Source: Nocardia rhamnosiphila NBRC 108938
Lineage (GTDB): Bacteria > Actinomycetota > Actinomycetes > Mycobacteriales > Mycobacteriaceae
DNA length: 64,000 nucleotides
Assembly: GCF_000720425.1 (NCBI RefSeq)
Contig: NZ_JOAJ01000004.1
Span: 310,001 to 374,000, forward strand
Reading direction: 5' to 3'
Shown here: positions 8,577 through 15,634 of the stretch, piece after piece
Layout: each line of letters begins with the position of its first letter
Position numbering within the stretch: the stretch's first letter is position 1
The notes under the pieces: generated by a model
What the model was told of the DNA's origin: nothing
The model's database searches: none
The model's input: the letters and a program-made list of their open reading frames with translations, nothing else
Translations under genes and position numbers: made by a program

Positions 8577-9245
8577 TCAGCCGAGGCTGAACGGCTGACC
8601 CCACAGGGTCACCACGGACATCACATTATCGGTCTCGACCTTGACCCGCACGAACGCGCGCGCCTGCGCGTAGCCGCCGCAGCCGTTGACGCCGATGGTC
8701 TGGTCGGACCAGGTCACCGAACCGCTGTTGCCCTTGAACTTGTTATTGGTGGCGTGATCCTCGTTGCCGTAGTCGTCGGGCTTCTCGATATCGAGGACGT
8801 AGAAGGACTTCGCCTGGCCGGGGCCCAGGGTCAGGTTCCCGCCGACCTCACCACTGGGGCTGACCTCACCGGACTCGCCGTCGATATCGGCGCTGGCGCC
8901 GCCCTCGGCGCCACCCCCGTCGATATTGACCTGGCAACCCACGACATAGCCGGGGTAGATCTTGCCGCCGACCTTCTCCCCGCCGGCGATCTCGACCTGC
9001 GCGCTGGCCGAGGCCCAGGCGTTGCGGTGGATCGGGGTGGCGCCCATGGACGGGCTGATGGTGGCGGACTCGCCGACCAGGCGCACGGTCACCACGGTGC
9101 CGTCCGACAGGGTCTTGGTGATTTCGCCGCCGGGCAGCGGGATGAAGGTATCGGCGTTGGCCGCGCCGGTGGAGAACAGGCCCAGCGCCATCGAGGCAGC
9201 GGCGCCGACGCCGGCAAGGCGCGCCAGATTCTTACGGTTGAACAT
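8577..9245 (-). CDS. MspA-family porin, pair 1 second gene (type A)
   Basis: A 222-residue secreted porin subunit. The signal peptide covers residues 1-31 (cut after GAANA). The mature part begins DTFIPLPGG. Family marks are the WASASAQVEIAGG strand, GYVVGCQVNI and the C-terminal WGQPFSLG. Two cysteines (VGCQV, NGCGG) are conserved with the paralogue at 10313-10978. MspA proteins form octameric beta-barrel channels in the mycolate outer membrane for small hydrophilic solutes. In Nocardia two different subunits (NfpA and NfpB) form a mixed channel, and this gene with its upstream neighbour looks like such a pair. There are 72 bp between the two genes. Confidence 0.93.
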   Translation of the reverse strand: MFNRKNLARLAGVGAAASMALGLFSTGAANADTFIPLPGGEITKTLSDGTVVTVRLVGESATISPSMGATPIHRNAWASASAQVEIAGGEKVGGKIYPGYVVGCQVNIDGGGAEGGASADIDGESGEVSPSGEVGGNLTLGPGQAKSFYVLDIEKPDDYGNEDHATNNKFKGNSGSVTWSDQTIGVNGCGGYAQARAFVRVKVETDNVMSVVTLWGQPFSLG

Positions 9246-9317
9246 GTGTGTGTGCCCCTCTGGGGTTGAATTCGCTACAGCGAGAGATGTGATGGGTGAA
9301 TTCGACCGGTGCCGATA

Positions 9318-9992
9318 TCAGCCGATGCTGAACGGCTGCCCGTAGAGGGTGGTCTTCGAGTAGTGGTCACCGATGATCTCGACCACGGTGTAGGCCCGGG
9401 CCTGCGCATACCCGGCGCAACCCTGGATCGCCATCTCCACGTCCTGATACTCCACGGAGTAGACGCCCGCCTTCTCGATATCCTTGAACTCGATCTGCAC
9501 GAACTTGACCTGGCCCGGGCCCAACTCGACACCGACCGAGCCACCGACACTGCCGCCGCCGACCTCGATACCGACCGAGCCACCCAGACCGATGGCGTCA
9601 TCGGCGATACTCACCTGGCAGCCGACGATATAACCGGTATTGAGCTGCGAAGCACCATGCGTCGAGGAATTGTTCGTCCCATCCGCGTTCGTGGGACCGT
9701 TGTTCGGACCGGCTTCACCCTCAGGGGTCACCGAGACATCGGCGGTGGCGTTGCCCGAGACCCACACGGTCCGGCCCGCACCGTTGGCGGCCAGGGACGG
9801 CGAGATGAGCGCGCTCTCATGGGTGCGGGTGATCTTCACGCCGGGTCCGATTTTTTCACCGTCGGGCAGCGGAACGAAGGTGTCCGCGTTCGCGGCACCG
9901 GTCGAGAACAGGCCCATGGCCACGGCCGCGACAGCGCCGACGCCCAAAGCGCGCGCGCCGCAGCGCAGACCGGTGGTGCGGTTCTTGCTCAT
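9318..9992 (-). CDS. MspA-family porin, pair 1 first gene (type B)
   Basis: A 224-residue porin subunit. The start is the ATG at 9992 because AGGGG lies 5-8 nt before it; the open frame extends upstream without a good site. The signal peptide ends at about residue 39 (GAANA), and mature DTFVPLPDGEKIGPG follows. This type carries an Asn/Gly-rich loop (about residues 90-110, GPNNGPTNADGTNN) and a GGSVGIEVGGGSVGGSVGVELG stretch that type A lacks. It ends YGQPFSIG. Closest relative in the window is 11061-11735. Together with the type A gene downstream it probably forms a heteromeric outer-membrane channel. Confidence 0.93.
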   Translation of the reverse strand: MSKNRTTGLRCGARALGVGAVAAVAMGLFSTGAANADTFVPLPDGEKIGPGVKITRTHESALISPSLAANGAGRTVWVSGNATADVSVTPEGEAGPNNGPTNADGTNNSSTHGASQLNTGYIVGCQVSIADDAIGLGGSVGIEVGGGSVGGSVGVELGPGQVKFVQIEFKDIEKAGVYSVEYQDVEMAIQGCAGYAQARAYTVVEIIGDHYSKTTLYGQPFSIG

Positions 9993-10248
9993 ATTTCCCC
10001 TCATCAAGGTTTTCAGCGACACCCGGCATCGCAGCGAATCGATGTCGGGGCGGCCCGAGAACAGGCTGCATAGAGCTTGCGGGACGGCTGTAGCCACCAG
10101 ATGAACCAAAAACCACACAACCGGTGAACACTCGAGTACCGTGCCGCCGACATGGTGTGTCGACCGGATGAGTGCCAGGTAGCCAGAAGGTGACCGGTGC
10201 TGGGGAAATACCCGCCGGGCACCGGCGGGACCGGTCCTGCCGGAACAG

Positions 10249-10284
10249 AATACGGGCCCGCCGCGGCTGCGGCGGGCCCGTATT
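10249..10284 (-). terminator. Strong hairpin separating the two porin pairs
   Basis: A perfect 16-bp stem with a 4-nt loop: arms 10249-10264 and 10269-10284 (AATACGGGCCCGCCGC and its complement). It lies 29 bp past the stop of the upstream pair and well before pair 1. No long T run follows on the minus strand. It shows that the two porin pairs are probably separate transcription units. Confidence 0.75.
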
Positions 10285-10312
10285 CGTGCCAGTATGTCGG
10301 ATCGGCCGGATA

Positions 10313-10978
10313 TCAGCCGAGGCTGAACGGCTGCCCCCAGAGCGTGACGAAGGTGATCACGTTCTCGGTTTCCACCTCGACCTTGACGAACGACCGGGCC
10401 TGCGCGTAGCCACCGCAGCCGCTGAGGCCGATGGTCTGATCGGACCAGGTCACCGACCCGCTGTTGCCGCGGAACTTGTTGTTGGTGGCGTGATCTTCGC
10501 TACCGTAGTCGTCGGGTCCCTCGATATCGAGGACATAGAACGATTTCGCCTGGCCGGGGCCGACGGTGAGGTTGCCGCCGGTTTCGGCGCTCGGGCTCAC
10601 GGCACCTTCGGTGTCCACCTCGGCACCGGCACCGCCCTCGGCACCGCCACCGTCGATATTGACCTGGCAGCCCACGACATAGCCGGGGTAGATCTTGCCG
10701 CCCACATCCTCGCCGCCGGCGATCTCGACCTGCGCGCTACCGGAGGCCCACGCGTTGCGGTGCACCGGTGTGGCACCCATGGACGGGCTGATGGACGCCG
10801 ACTCGCCGACCATGCGCACGGTCACCACCGTGCCGTCGGACAGCGTCTTGACGAGTTCGCCGCCGGGCAGCGGCACGAACGTATCGGCACTGGCCGCGCC
10901 GGTGGAGAAGAGGCCGAGCGCGACGGTGGTGGCGGCGCCGACGCCGGCCAGGCGCGCCAGGTTCTTACGGTTGAACAT
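10313..10978 (-). CDS. MspA-family porin, pair 2 second gene (type A)
   Basis: A 221-residue porin subunit nearly colinear with the type A protein at 8577-9245. It has the same MFNRKNLARLAGVGAA start, signal peptide to residue 31 (GAASA), GYVVGCQVNI and WGQPFSLG ending. Differences cluster in the central Gly/Glu loop (about residues 110-130) and a few surface residues, as expected for duplicates that have diverged. The ATG at 10978 is chosen over longer frames; GAAGGG lies upstream. 82 bp follow the type B gene. Confidence 0.93.
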   Translation of the reverse strand: MFNRKNLARLAGVGAATTVALGLFSTGAASADTFVPLPGGELVKTLSDGTVVTVRMVGESASISPSMGATPVHRNAWASGSAQVEIAGGEDVGGKIYPGYVVGCQVNIDGGGAEGGAGAEVDTEGAVSPSAETGGNLTVGPGQAKSFYVLDIEGPDDYGSEDHATNNKFRGNSGSVTWSDQTIGLSGCGGYAQARSFVKVEVETENVITFVTLWGQPFSLG

Positions 10979-11060
10979 GAGAGTGACACCCTTCGAGGGG
11001 AGAGCTCGCGGAATGCGCGAGAAAGATTCGATTCGAGGCGACGTGGACGGGCGCGGCCGC

Positions 11061-11735
11061 TCAGCCGATGCTGAACGGCTGGCCGTACAGGGTGGTCTTC
11101 GAGTAGTGGTCGCCGATGATCTCGACGACCGTGTACGACCGCGCCTGCGCATAACCCGCGCAACCCTGGATCTCGATCTCGGCATCCTGGTACTCCACCG
11201 AGTACTTGCCGGGCTTCGTGATGTCCTTGTAGTCGATCTGCACGAACTTGACGTCACCCGGGCCCAATTCGACGCCGACGGAGCCACCGAGGCTACCGCC
11301 GTCGAGGGACAGGCCCAGCGAGCCGCCCAGGCCGATCGCGTCCTCGCCGATGCTCACCTGGCAACCGACGATATAGCCGGTATTGAGCTGCGAGGCACCG
11401 TGCGTGGACGAGTTGTTGGTCCCGTCCTCACCGGTCGGGCCGTTGTTCGGACCCGGTTCGCCCTCTGGCGTGACTGTGACGTCGGCAATGGCGTTTCCGG
11501 AGACCCAGACCACCCGGCCCGCGCCGTTGGCCGCCATGGAGGGCGAAACGACGGCATGCTCACCCGTTCGGGTAATGGTCACTCCGGGGCCGGCCTTCAG
11601 ACCATCGGGCAGAGCCACGAAGGCATCGGCATTCGCGGCGCCCACCGACAACAGGCCCACCGCGACGGCGGCCGCGGCACCGACACCCGCGATCCTGACG
11701 CCGTTACGTACACCGTCGGTGCGGTTCTCGCTCAT
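11061..11735 (-). CDS. MspA-family porin, pair 2 first gene (type B)
   Basis: A 224-residue porin subunit, paralogue of 9318-9992. It has the signal peptide to about residue 39, the Asn-rich loop GPNNGPTGEDGTNN, the same GCQVSIGEDAIGLGGS stretch and the YGQPFSIG end. The start ATG at 11735 has the same GAGGGGAAAT leader as the type B gene of pair 1. It is the first gene of the whole porin block, so the AT-rich upstream region with the CRP/GlxR palindrome is its likely control region. Confidence 0.93.
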   Translation of the reverse strand: MSENRTDGVRNGVRIAGVGAAAAVAVGLLSVGAANADAFVALPDGLKAGPGVTITRTGEHAVVSPSMAANGAGRVVWVSGNAIADVTVTPEGEPGPNNGPTGEDGTNNSSTHGASQLNTGYIVGCQVSIGEDAIGLGGSLGLSLDGGSLGGSVGVELGPGDVKFVQIDYKDITKPGKYSVEYQDAEIEIQGCAGYAQARSYTVVEIIGDHYSKTTLYGQPFSIG

Positions 11736-12284
11736 ATTTCCCCTCATCATGTCGGACAAACAGCACGGCCTACGAGACTCGGACAGCTGACTCGCCGGCT
11801 CCGACCAGTGTTTCGCTCGTTTGTTACCTACAGGTGACCTGTTGTTATTTCGGTGCAACGCCGCAAATCGGACAATGCACGCCAATGCGACCGGCGGGAT
11901 CCACAAAGTGAAGTCACGCCGGACCACCATTGCGGCGGTCGACGAAGCCGAGATTAAACGGTCGGTAACAGGTTGGACAAAGGGTGCTTTCGCTATACGT
12001 TAATGTGATCCAACTCACAACCGAATGCGAAGCGGTACGAATCGGCAGGCAACCGCAGGTGAGAACCCTCGAACAGGTCGGCAACCCAGAAAATCCCCCG
12101 CAAAGAATTCGTCAAAAGAATAGCCCCCTTTAAATCACCGACATCGGGGTCGGAACATTATAAACTCGCCATTCCTATATCGGAGAATTTCAGAGAAATT
12201 CATATCCCCCTTTACTCCCGGGGATAGCACTCCAACGCCGCGATACTCACCCGAAAAGCGTTGGGCGCCAAGGAAATTCCGGGA
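11736..12284 (-). other. Long AT-rich control region upstream of the porin block
   Basis: About 550 bp without a convincing gene. The part from about 11990 to 12230 is clearly AT-richer than the rest of the window. It holds a perfect TGTGA-N6-TCACA palindrome (12004-12019), several A/T runs that could be -10 elements, and two C5 runs each followed by TTT (about 12127 and 12206). Most likely the 5' UTR and promoter of the porin operon. The left end also holds the downstream side of the small gene at 12285. Confidence 0.5.
12004..12019. promoter_or_regulatory. Perfect CRP/GlxR-type operator
   Basis: TGTGA-TCCAAC-TCACA is an exact match to the TGTGA-N6-TCACA consensus bound by CRP (mycobacteria) and GlxR (corynebacteria). 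It lies 269 bp upstream of the first porin start codon. The nearest other start facing away is more than 2 kb off, so the porin operon is the likely target. Activator or repressor role depends on the unknown transcription start. Confidence 0.72.
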
Positions 12285-12479
12285 TCACCCGGTGCCGCCG
12301 TGATGCGGTGGCACCTGTGCACGCCACCACTCGTCGTCGGCACCGGATACCGCGCCGTCATCCCGCTCGTCCCGCGTGGTGGACGGCAGCACGTCACCGA
12401 AGATCCGGTCCACACGCGCCGGGTCCCCCGTCCGGCGGTGCGCCCGACGGGGGACCTCAGGGGTCTCGCCCTCACTCAT
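12285..12479 (-). CDS. Small conserved actinobacterial protein
   Basis: A 64-residue protein starting 15 bp after the moaB2 stop, with GGAG 8 nt before its ATG. It is hydrophilic: a basic PRRAHRRTGDPARVDRIFGD part, then TTRDERDD, then EWWRAQVPPHHG at the end. The sequence looks like a short conserved protein found beside moaB2/pepD genes in related genera. No domain with known function is seen. Same transcript as moaB2. Confidence 0.65.
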   Translation of the reverse strand: MSEGETPEVPRRAHRRTGDPARVDRIFGDVLPSTTRDERDDGAVSGADDEWWRAQVPPHHGGTG

Positions 12480-12494
12480 ACTGCCCGCTCCGGC

Positions 12495-13052
12495 TCATTC
12501 CAGGAGCCCGGACAACTCACCGATCACCCGGCTCGCCAGCGGCCCCAGGGTCGCCATACCGTCGCGGATCGCGGCCCGGGTACCCGGCAGGTTCACCACC
12601 AGCGTGCTCCCCGAGATACCGGCCAGCCCGCGGGAAAGCCCGGCGTCCAGCGAACCGGCCACCCGTCCCGACGCCCGCAGCGCCTCACCGATCCCGGGCA
12701 GATCCCGGTCGAGCACCTCGGCGGTGGCCTCGGGCGTGACATCCCGCGGCGACATACCGGTGCCACCGACCGAAATCACTATGTCCACGCCACCGATCAC
12801 CGCGGTGTTCAACGCGTTCCGGATCGCCACCTCGTCGGCTTCCACCGAAACGGAGGCGTCGACGAGGAACCCCGCCTCGGTGAGCAGTTCGGTGACCAGC
12901 GGGCCCAGCGAATCCTCGCCGCCGTGCGCCGTTCGATCGTCCACCACCACGACCAGTGCACGCCCCGCAACAGGAGCATCGATTTCCATACCGCTCACCG
13001 TAGCGCCGATCGCGAGCGCCGCGTGCCCACCCCCGGCCACCTTCTGCATCAT
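12495..13052 (-). CDS. moaB2: MoaB/Mog-family molybdopterin adenylyltransferase-like protein
   Basis: A 185-residue protein of the MoaB/Mog fold. The signature GGTGMSPRDVTPEAT (about residues 92-106) and LSRGLAGISGSTLVVNLPG match the family that adenylylates molybdopterin. Its ATG overlaps the pepD stop by 4 bp, so the two are translated together, as for Rv0983-Rv0984. Coupling to an envelope protease is a conserved oddity with no clear link to molybdenum. Confidence 0.9.
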   Translation of the reverse strand: MMQKVAGGGHAALAIGATVSGMEIDAPVAGRALVVVVDDRTAHGGEDSLGPLVTELLTEAGFLVDASVSVEADEVAIRNALNTAVIGGVDIVISVGGTGMSPRDVTPEATAEVLDRDLPGIGEALRASGRVAGSLDAGLSRGLAGISGSTLVVNLPGTRAAIRDGMATLGPLASRVIGELSGLLE

Positions 13053-14458
13053 CGGCCTCCCTCCACCGCGGCGGCGGCGAGAGTCACCTCGGCCGTACGG
13101 GTATTTCCACCACGTTCATCGGTATACGTCACTGTCACCTTGTCTCCCGGTTGTTTCGATCGCACCGCGGCGACCAGCGCGTCACCGGATTCGATCGTGC
13201 GGTCGTCCAGCCGGGTCACGATGGACCCGGACGGGATCCCCGCCGCGGCCGCGGGGCCGTTCGGCGTCACGTCGAGAACCCGCGCGCCGTGCACCGACTC
13301 GTCCCGCTGCACCGTCATCCCGATCTGCGCGTATGTCGCGTGACCGCTCTTGATCAACTCGTCGGCGACCCGGCGCGCCTGATCCACCGGGATCGCGAAC
13401 CCGAGCCCGATGGAACCGCTCTGCTGACCTCCCGCCCCCGAGGACCCCAGACTCGCGATCGCGGTATTGATCCCGATCAGCCGGCCCTCGGCGTCGACGA
13501 GCGCACCACCGGAATTCCCCGGATTTATCGCGGCATCGGTCTGGATCGCGTCGATCACCGGATTCGGCACGGTCGGGTCGCTGCCGCCCTCCCCGGTGGT
13601 CGACACCGGGCGATTCATCGCCGAGACGATCCCCGTGGTCACCGTGCCCGCCAGCCCCAGCGGCGAACCGATCGCCACCACCGGCTGACCGACCTGAAGG
13701 TTCGCCGAACTACCCAGTTCGATCGGCTGCAGATCCGTTTTGCCGCGCACCCGGATGACCGCGAGATCGGACACCGGATCGGCACCCACCAGCGAAGCCT
13801 GCGCCGTACTGCCGTCGGAGAAGGTCACCGACATATCGCCGTTGCCGCCGCCCCCGGCCGCGACATGGTTGTTGGTCAGGATCAAACCGTCCGAGGACAA
13901 CACCACCCCGGACCCCTCCCCCTGCCCGCGATTACTGGCCACCTCGATCATCACCACCGACGGCAGCACCCGCTGCGCGACCGCCTGGGTCGACCCTGCC
14001 GGCGCATTCGCCGTGTTCTGCACCTTCGGCACCGGCCCGTCCAGCGCATTGGTCACCGCCGGCCGATCGCCCGAATCGCTGACCAGCGCACCCACCGCAC
14101 CACCGATACCGCCGCTCACCAGAGCCAGCGCGACCGCCCCGGCCACCAAACCGGTACGCACCGGGCTCCGGCGCGGAGGTGGCGGCACGGCCGCATAGAA
14201 CTGCCCGGAATCGCCGGGCGGCGGTCCGGCGAACGACCCGCCGGAGACCGGATACGCAGCAGTATCGCCCGGCCGGCCACCCGGGAACTGCGGTCCACCC
14301 GGATACTGCGGTATCCCGCCCTCCGGCGCCCGACCGGGCGGCCCGGCCGGCTCACCGCCGGGCCCGGAGCTCGGCGGCCCCGCCTGCGGCTGCGGCGTCG
14401 AGGGCGGCACCGGTCCCGATTCCGGCCCGGCCGGCCGATTGGTGAAATCCTCGGTCAT
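13049..14458 (-). CDS. pepD: PepD/HtrA-type serine protease
   Basis: A 469-residue envelope protease and chaperone. Residues 1-98 are Pro/Gly-rich and cytoplasmic; one TM segment spans about 102-127. The trypsin-like domain follows with triad His198 (TNNHV), Asp231 (SDLAV) and Ser316 (GNSGG). A PDZ domain (about 375-460, GARVLDVTPNGPAAAAGI) ends the protein. The ATG at 14458 is chosen over upstream in-frame starts because AAGGGA precedes it by 6 nt. Two direct repeats like MprA boxes lie 47-65 bp upstream. In mycobacteria MprA controls pepD, and PepD degrades misfolded envelope proteins. Followed by moaB2 with a 4-bp overlap. Confidence 0.93.
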   Translation of the reverse strand: MTEDFTNRPAGPESGPVPPSTPQPQAGPPSSGPGGEPAGPPGRAPEGGIPQYPGGPQFPGGRPGDTAAYPVSGGSFAGPPPGDSGQFYAAVPPPPRRSPVRTGLVAGAVALALVSGGIGGAVGALVSDSGDRPAVTNALDGPVPKVQNTANAPAGSTQAVAQRVLPSVVMIEVASNRGQGEGSGVVLSSDGLILTNNHVAAGGGGNGDMSVTFSDGSTAQASLVGADPVSDLAVIRVRGKTDLQPIELGSSANLQVGQPVVAIGSPLGLAGTVTTGIVSAMNRPVSTTGEGGSDPTVPNPVIDAIQTDAAINPGNSGGALVDAEGRLIGINTAIASLGSSGAGGQQSGSIGLGFAIPVDQARRVADELIKSGHATYAQIGMTVQRDESVHGARVLDVTPNGPAAAAGIPSGSIVTRLDDRTIESGDALVAAVRSKQPGDKVTVTYTDERGGNTRTAEVTLAAAAVEGGR

Positions 14459-14504
14459 AGTTTCCCTTTTCTGCTCATATCCGCTGTCCAGCCTGCCGAC
14501 CACT

Positions 14505-14523
14505 ACTGAGAACGAACTGAGAG
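14505..14523 (-). promoter_or_regulatory. Putative MprA box upstream of pepD
   Basis: On the minus strand, CTCTCAGT - 3 bp - TTCTCAGT. These are two 8-bp direct repeats with 11-bp periodicity, the layout described for MprA boxes, 47-65 bp before the pepD start. The same element with two perfect repeats is found before mprA (17869-17887). Confidence 0.7.
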
Positions 14524-14855
14524 CTGCATTAATTTGCGGTGCCCATAACCGCGCCTCGCCGCCATGTGGCCGGTACCCCGGTGCCCCCCCGTTCCACACT
14601 TCATCGATCGATACCGGTACTCCTTCGCTCTGCCGCCCAGAAACCAGCGCGGTCCCGACCACGGAGGTAGATCAACCGAAACGACCGGAAGAAGGGCGCG
14701 AACACGCACCTCGAACAGCCCCGATGAAATCACGGACCGCACTGTAAGTGCTCCCCGCTCCCGGACTCCGAACCTCCGAAGGCGAGTCGAGCATGCGACC
14801 CGAACGTCGAATGCCGACGCAACCGCATGCGTCGAGTTTTACGAGACACCTGAAA

Positions 14856-14950
14856 GGGTTGAGGCCCGTCTCGCCGTTTCGGCCTCGAAAGCGTATGAGC
14901 GAAGCTCGAGTCTCGAGGCCGAAACGGCGAGACCAAGGGGGCCTCAACCC
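14856..14950. repeat. Large interrupted inverted repeat
   Basis: The inner arms 14868-14888 and 14913-14933 are 21-bp perfect complements (GTCTCGCCGTTTCGGCCTCGA) around a 24-nt loop. Outer arms 14856-14866 and 14940-14950 (GGGTTGAGGCC) extend the stem, with a short unpaired stretch between. The whole folds into a hairpin of about 95 nt. It is intergenic and has no coding reading that I trust. It resembles a dispersed palindromic (REP/MITE-like) element more than a terminator. Confidence 0.8.
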
Positions 14951-15067
14951 CGCGCGCGCCAGCGCGCCAAAAACACAGCACCTTCACGAGCAGGTCAACG
15001 TCTCCCACCTTCACGAGCGGGCCCACATCCAACCTCATCAGCAGCCCACCCCCACCTTCATGAGCAG

Positions 15068-15131
15068 CCCACACCCCACCCTCACGAGCAAGCCCACACC
15101 CCACCCTCACGAGCAAGCCCACACCCCACCT
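15068..15131. repeat. 25-bp tandem repeat, about 2.5 copies
   Basis: Two identical 25-bp units (15068-15092 and 15093-15117; unit begins CCCACACCCCACCCTCACGA) followed by the first 14 bases of a third. Adjacent copies with no spacers, so not a CRISPR array. Confidence 0.9.
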
Positions 15132-15225
15132 CCAGAGGGTCCGCACCGACCTCATGAGCAGGGTCCGCGCAGACCTCATGGGCACGTTTTAACGGGCCAG
15201 CCCACTCTCACCTCCGCAGAGTCCG

Positions 15226-15277
15226 CGCCGGGCCTCGTGCGCGCCTTGTATCCCGCCGACGCGAGCAAGCCCACCTC
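15226..15277 (+). repeat. 52-bp direct repeat, copy 1
   Basis: Begins CGCCGGGCCTCGTGCGCGCC and ends AAGCCCACCTC. Matches 15384-15435 at 51 of 52 positions (A/G difference at the 35th base). Spacing between copies is 106 bp. Confidence 0.9.
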
Positions 15278-15383
15278 TCACCCTCACGAGGAAGCCCGCA
15301 CCCCACCTCCACAGGGTCCCCGCCGACCTCACATGCACATTTCTATCCGGCCCGAGCAAACAAGCCCACCTCCACAGGGCTCA

Positions 15384-15435
15384 CGCCGGGCCTCGTGCGC
15401 GCCTTGTATCCCGCCGGCGCGAGCAAGCCCACCTC
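15384..15435 (+). repeat. 52-bp direct repeat, copy 2
   Basis: Second copy of the repeat at 15226-15277, one mismatch. The near identity suggests a recent duplication inside the low-complexity tract. Confidence 0.9.
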
Positions 15436-15634
15436 CCGCCCCGCACAAACCCCACCCCACATGCGCGCCCACTCTCCTTTCCCCCGAGCGGCACATTCCC
15501 CAGACCCGACACCGGCCGTCGGCGTCCCCGCCCACCATTCACCCACATCCCTGTTCTTGTTCCAGGCGACCCGTATTCTTCCGCAATTTCCGGCACCCCC
15601 GGGCCAACCGAACAATATTTCCGGCCCTCCCGAA

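Larger units (their letters stand above)
14985..15480. repeat. Low-complexity CCCAC-rich repeat tract between mprB and pepD
   Basis: About 500 bp built from variants of CCCACCTCACGAGCAAG-like units with a strong strand bias toward C on the plus strand. Includes two clearly measurable repeats listed separately. Long open frames across it are rich in Pro/His/Thr (plus) or Gly/Val/Arg (minus) and show no domain, so I regard it as noncoding. Confidence 0.75.

Noticed and set aside
12115..12235. 6C-type noncoding RNA (two C-rich loops)
   Set aside because: Two C5-TTT runs are present but flanking stems do not pair convincingly.
12212..12475. mscL, expected after moaB2 by mycobacterial synteny
   Set aside because: The frames here carry no channel sequence; only the 64-residue protein at 12285-12479 is plausible.
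15068..15131. CRISPR array
   Set aside because: The 25-bp units are directly adjacent without spacers, and there are no cas genes.
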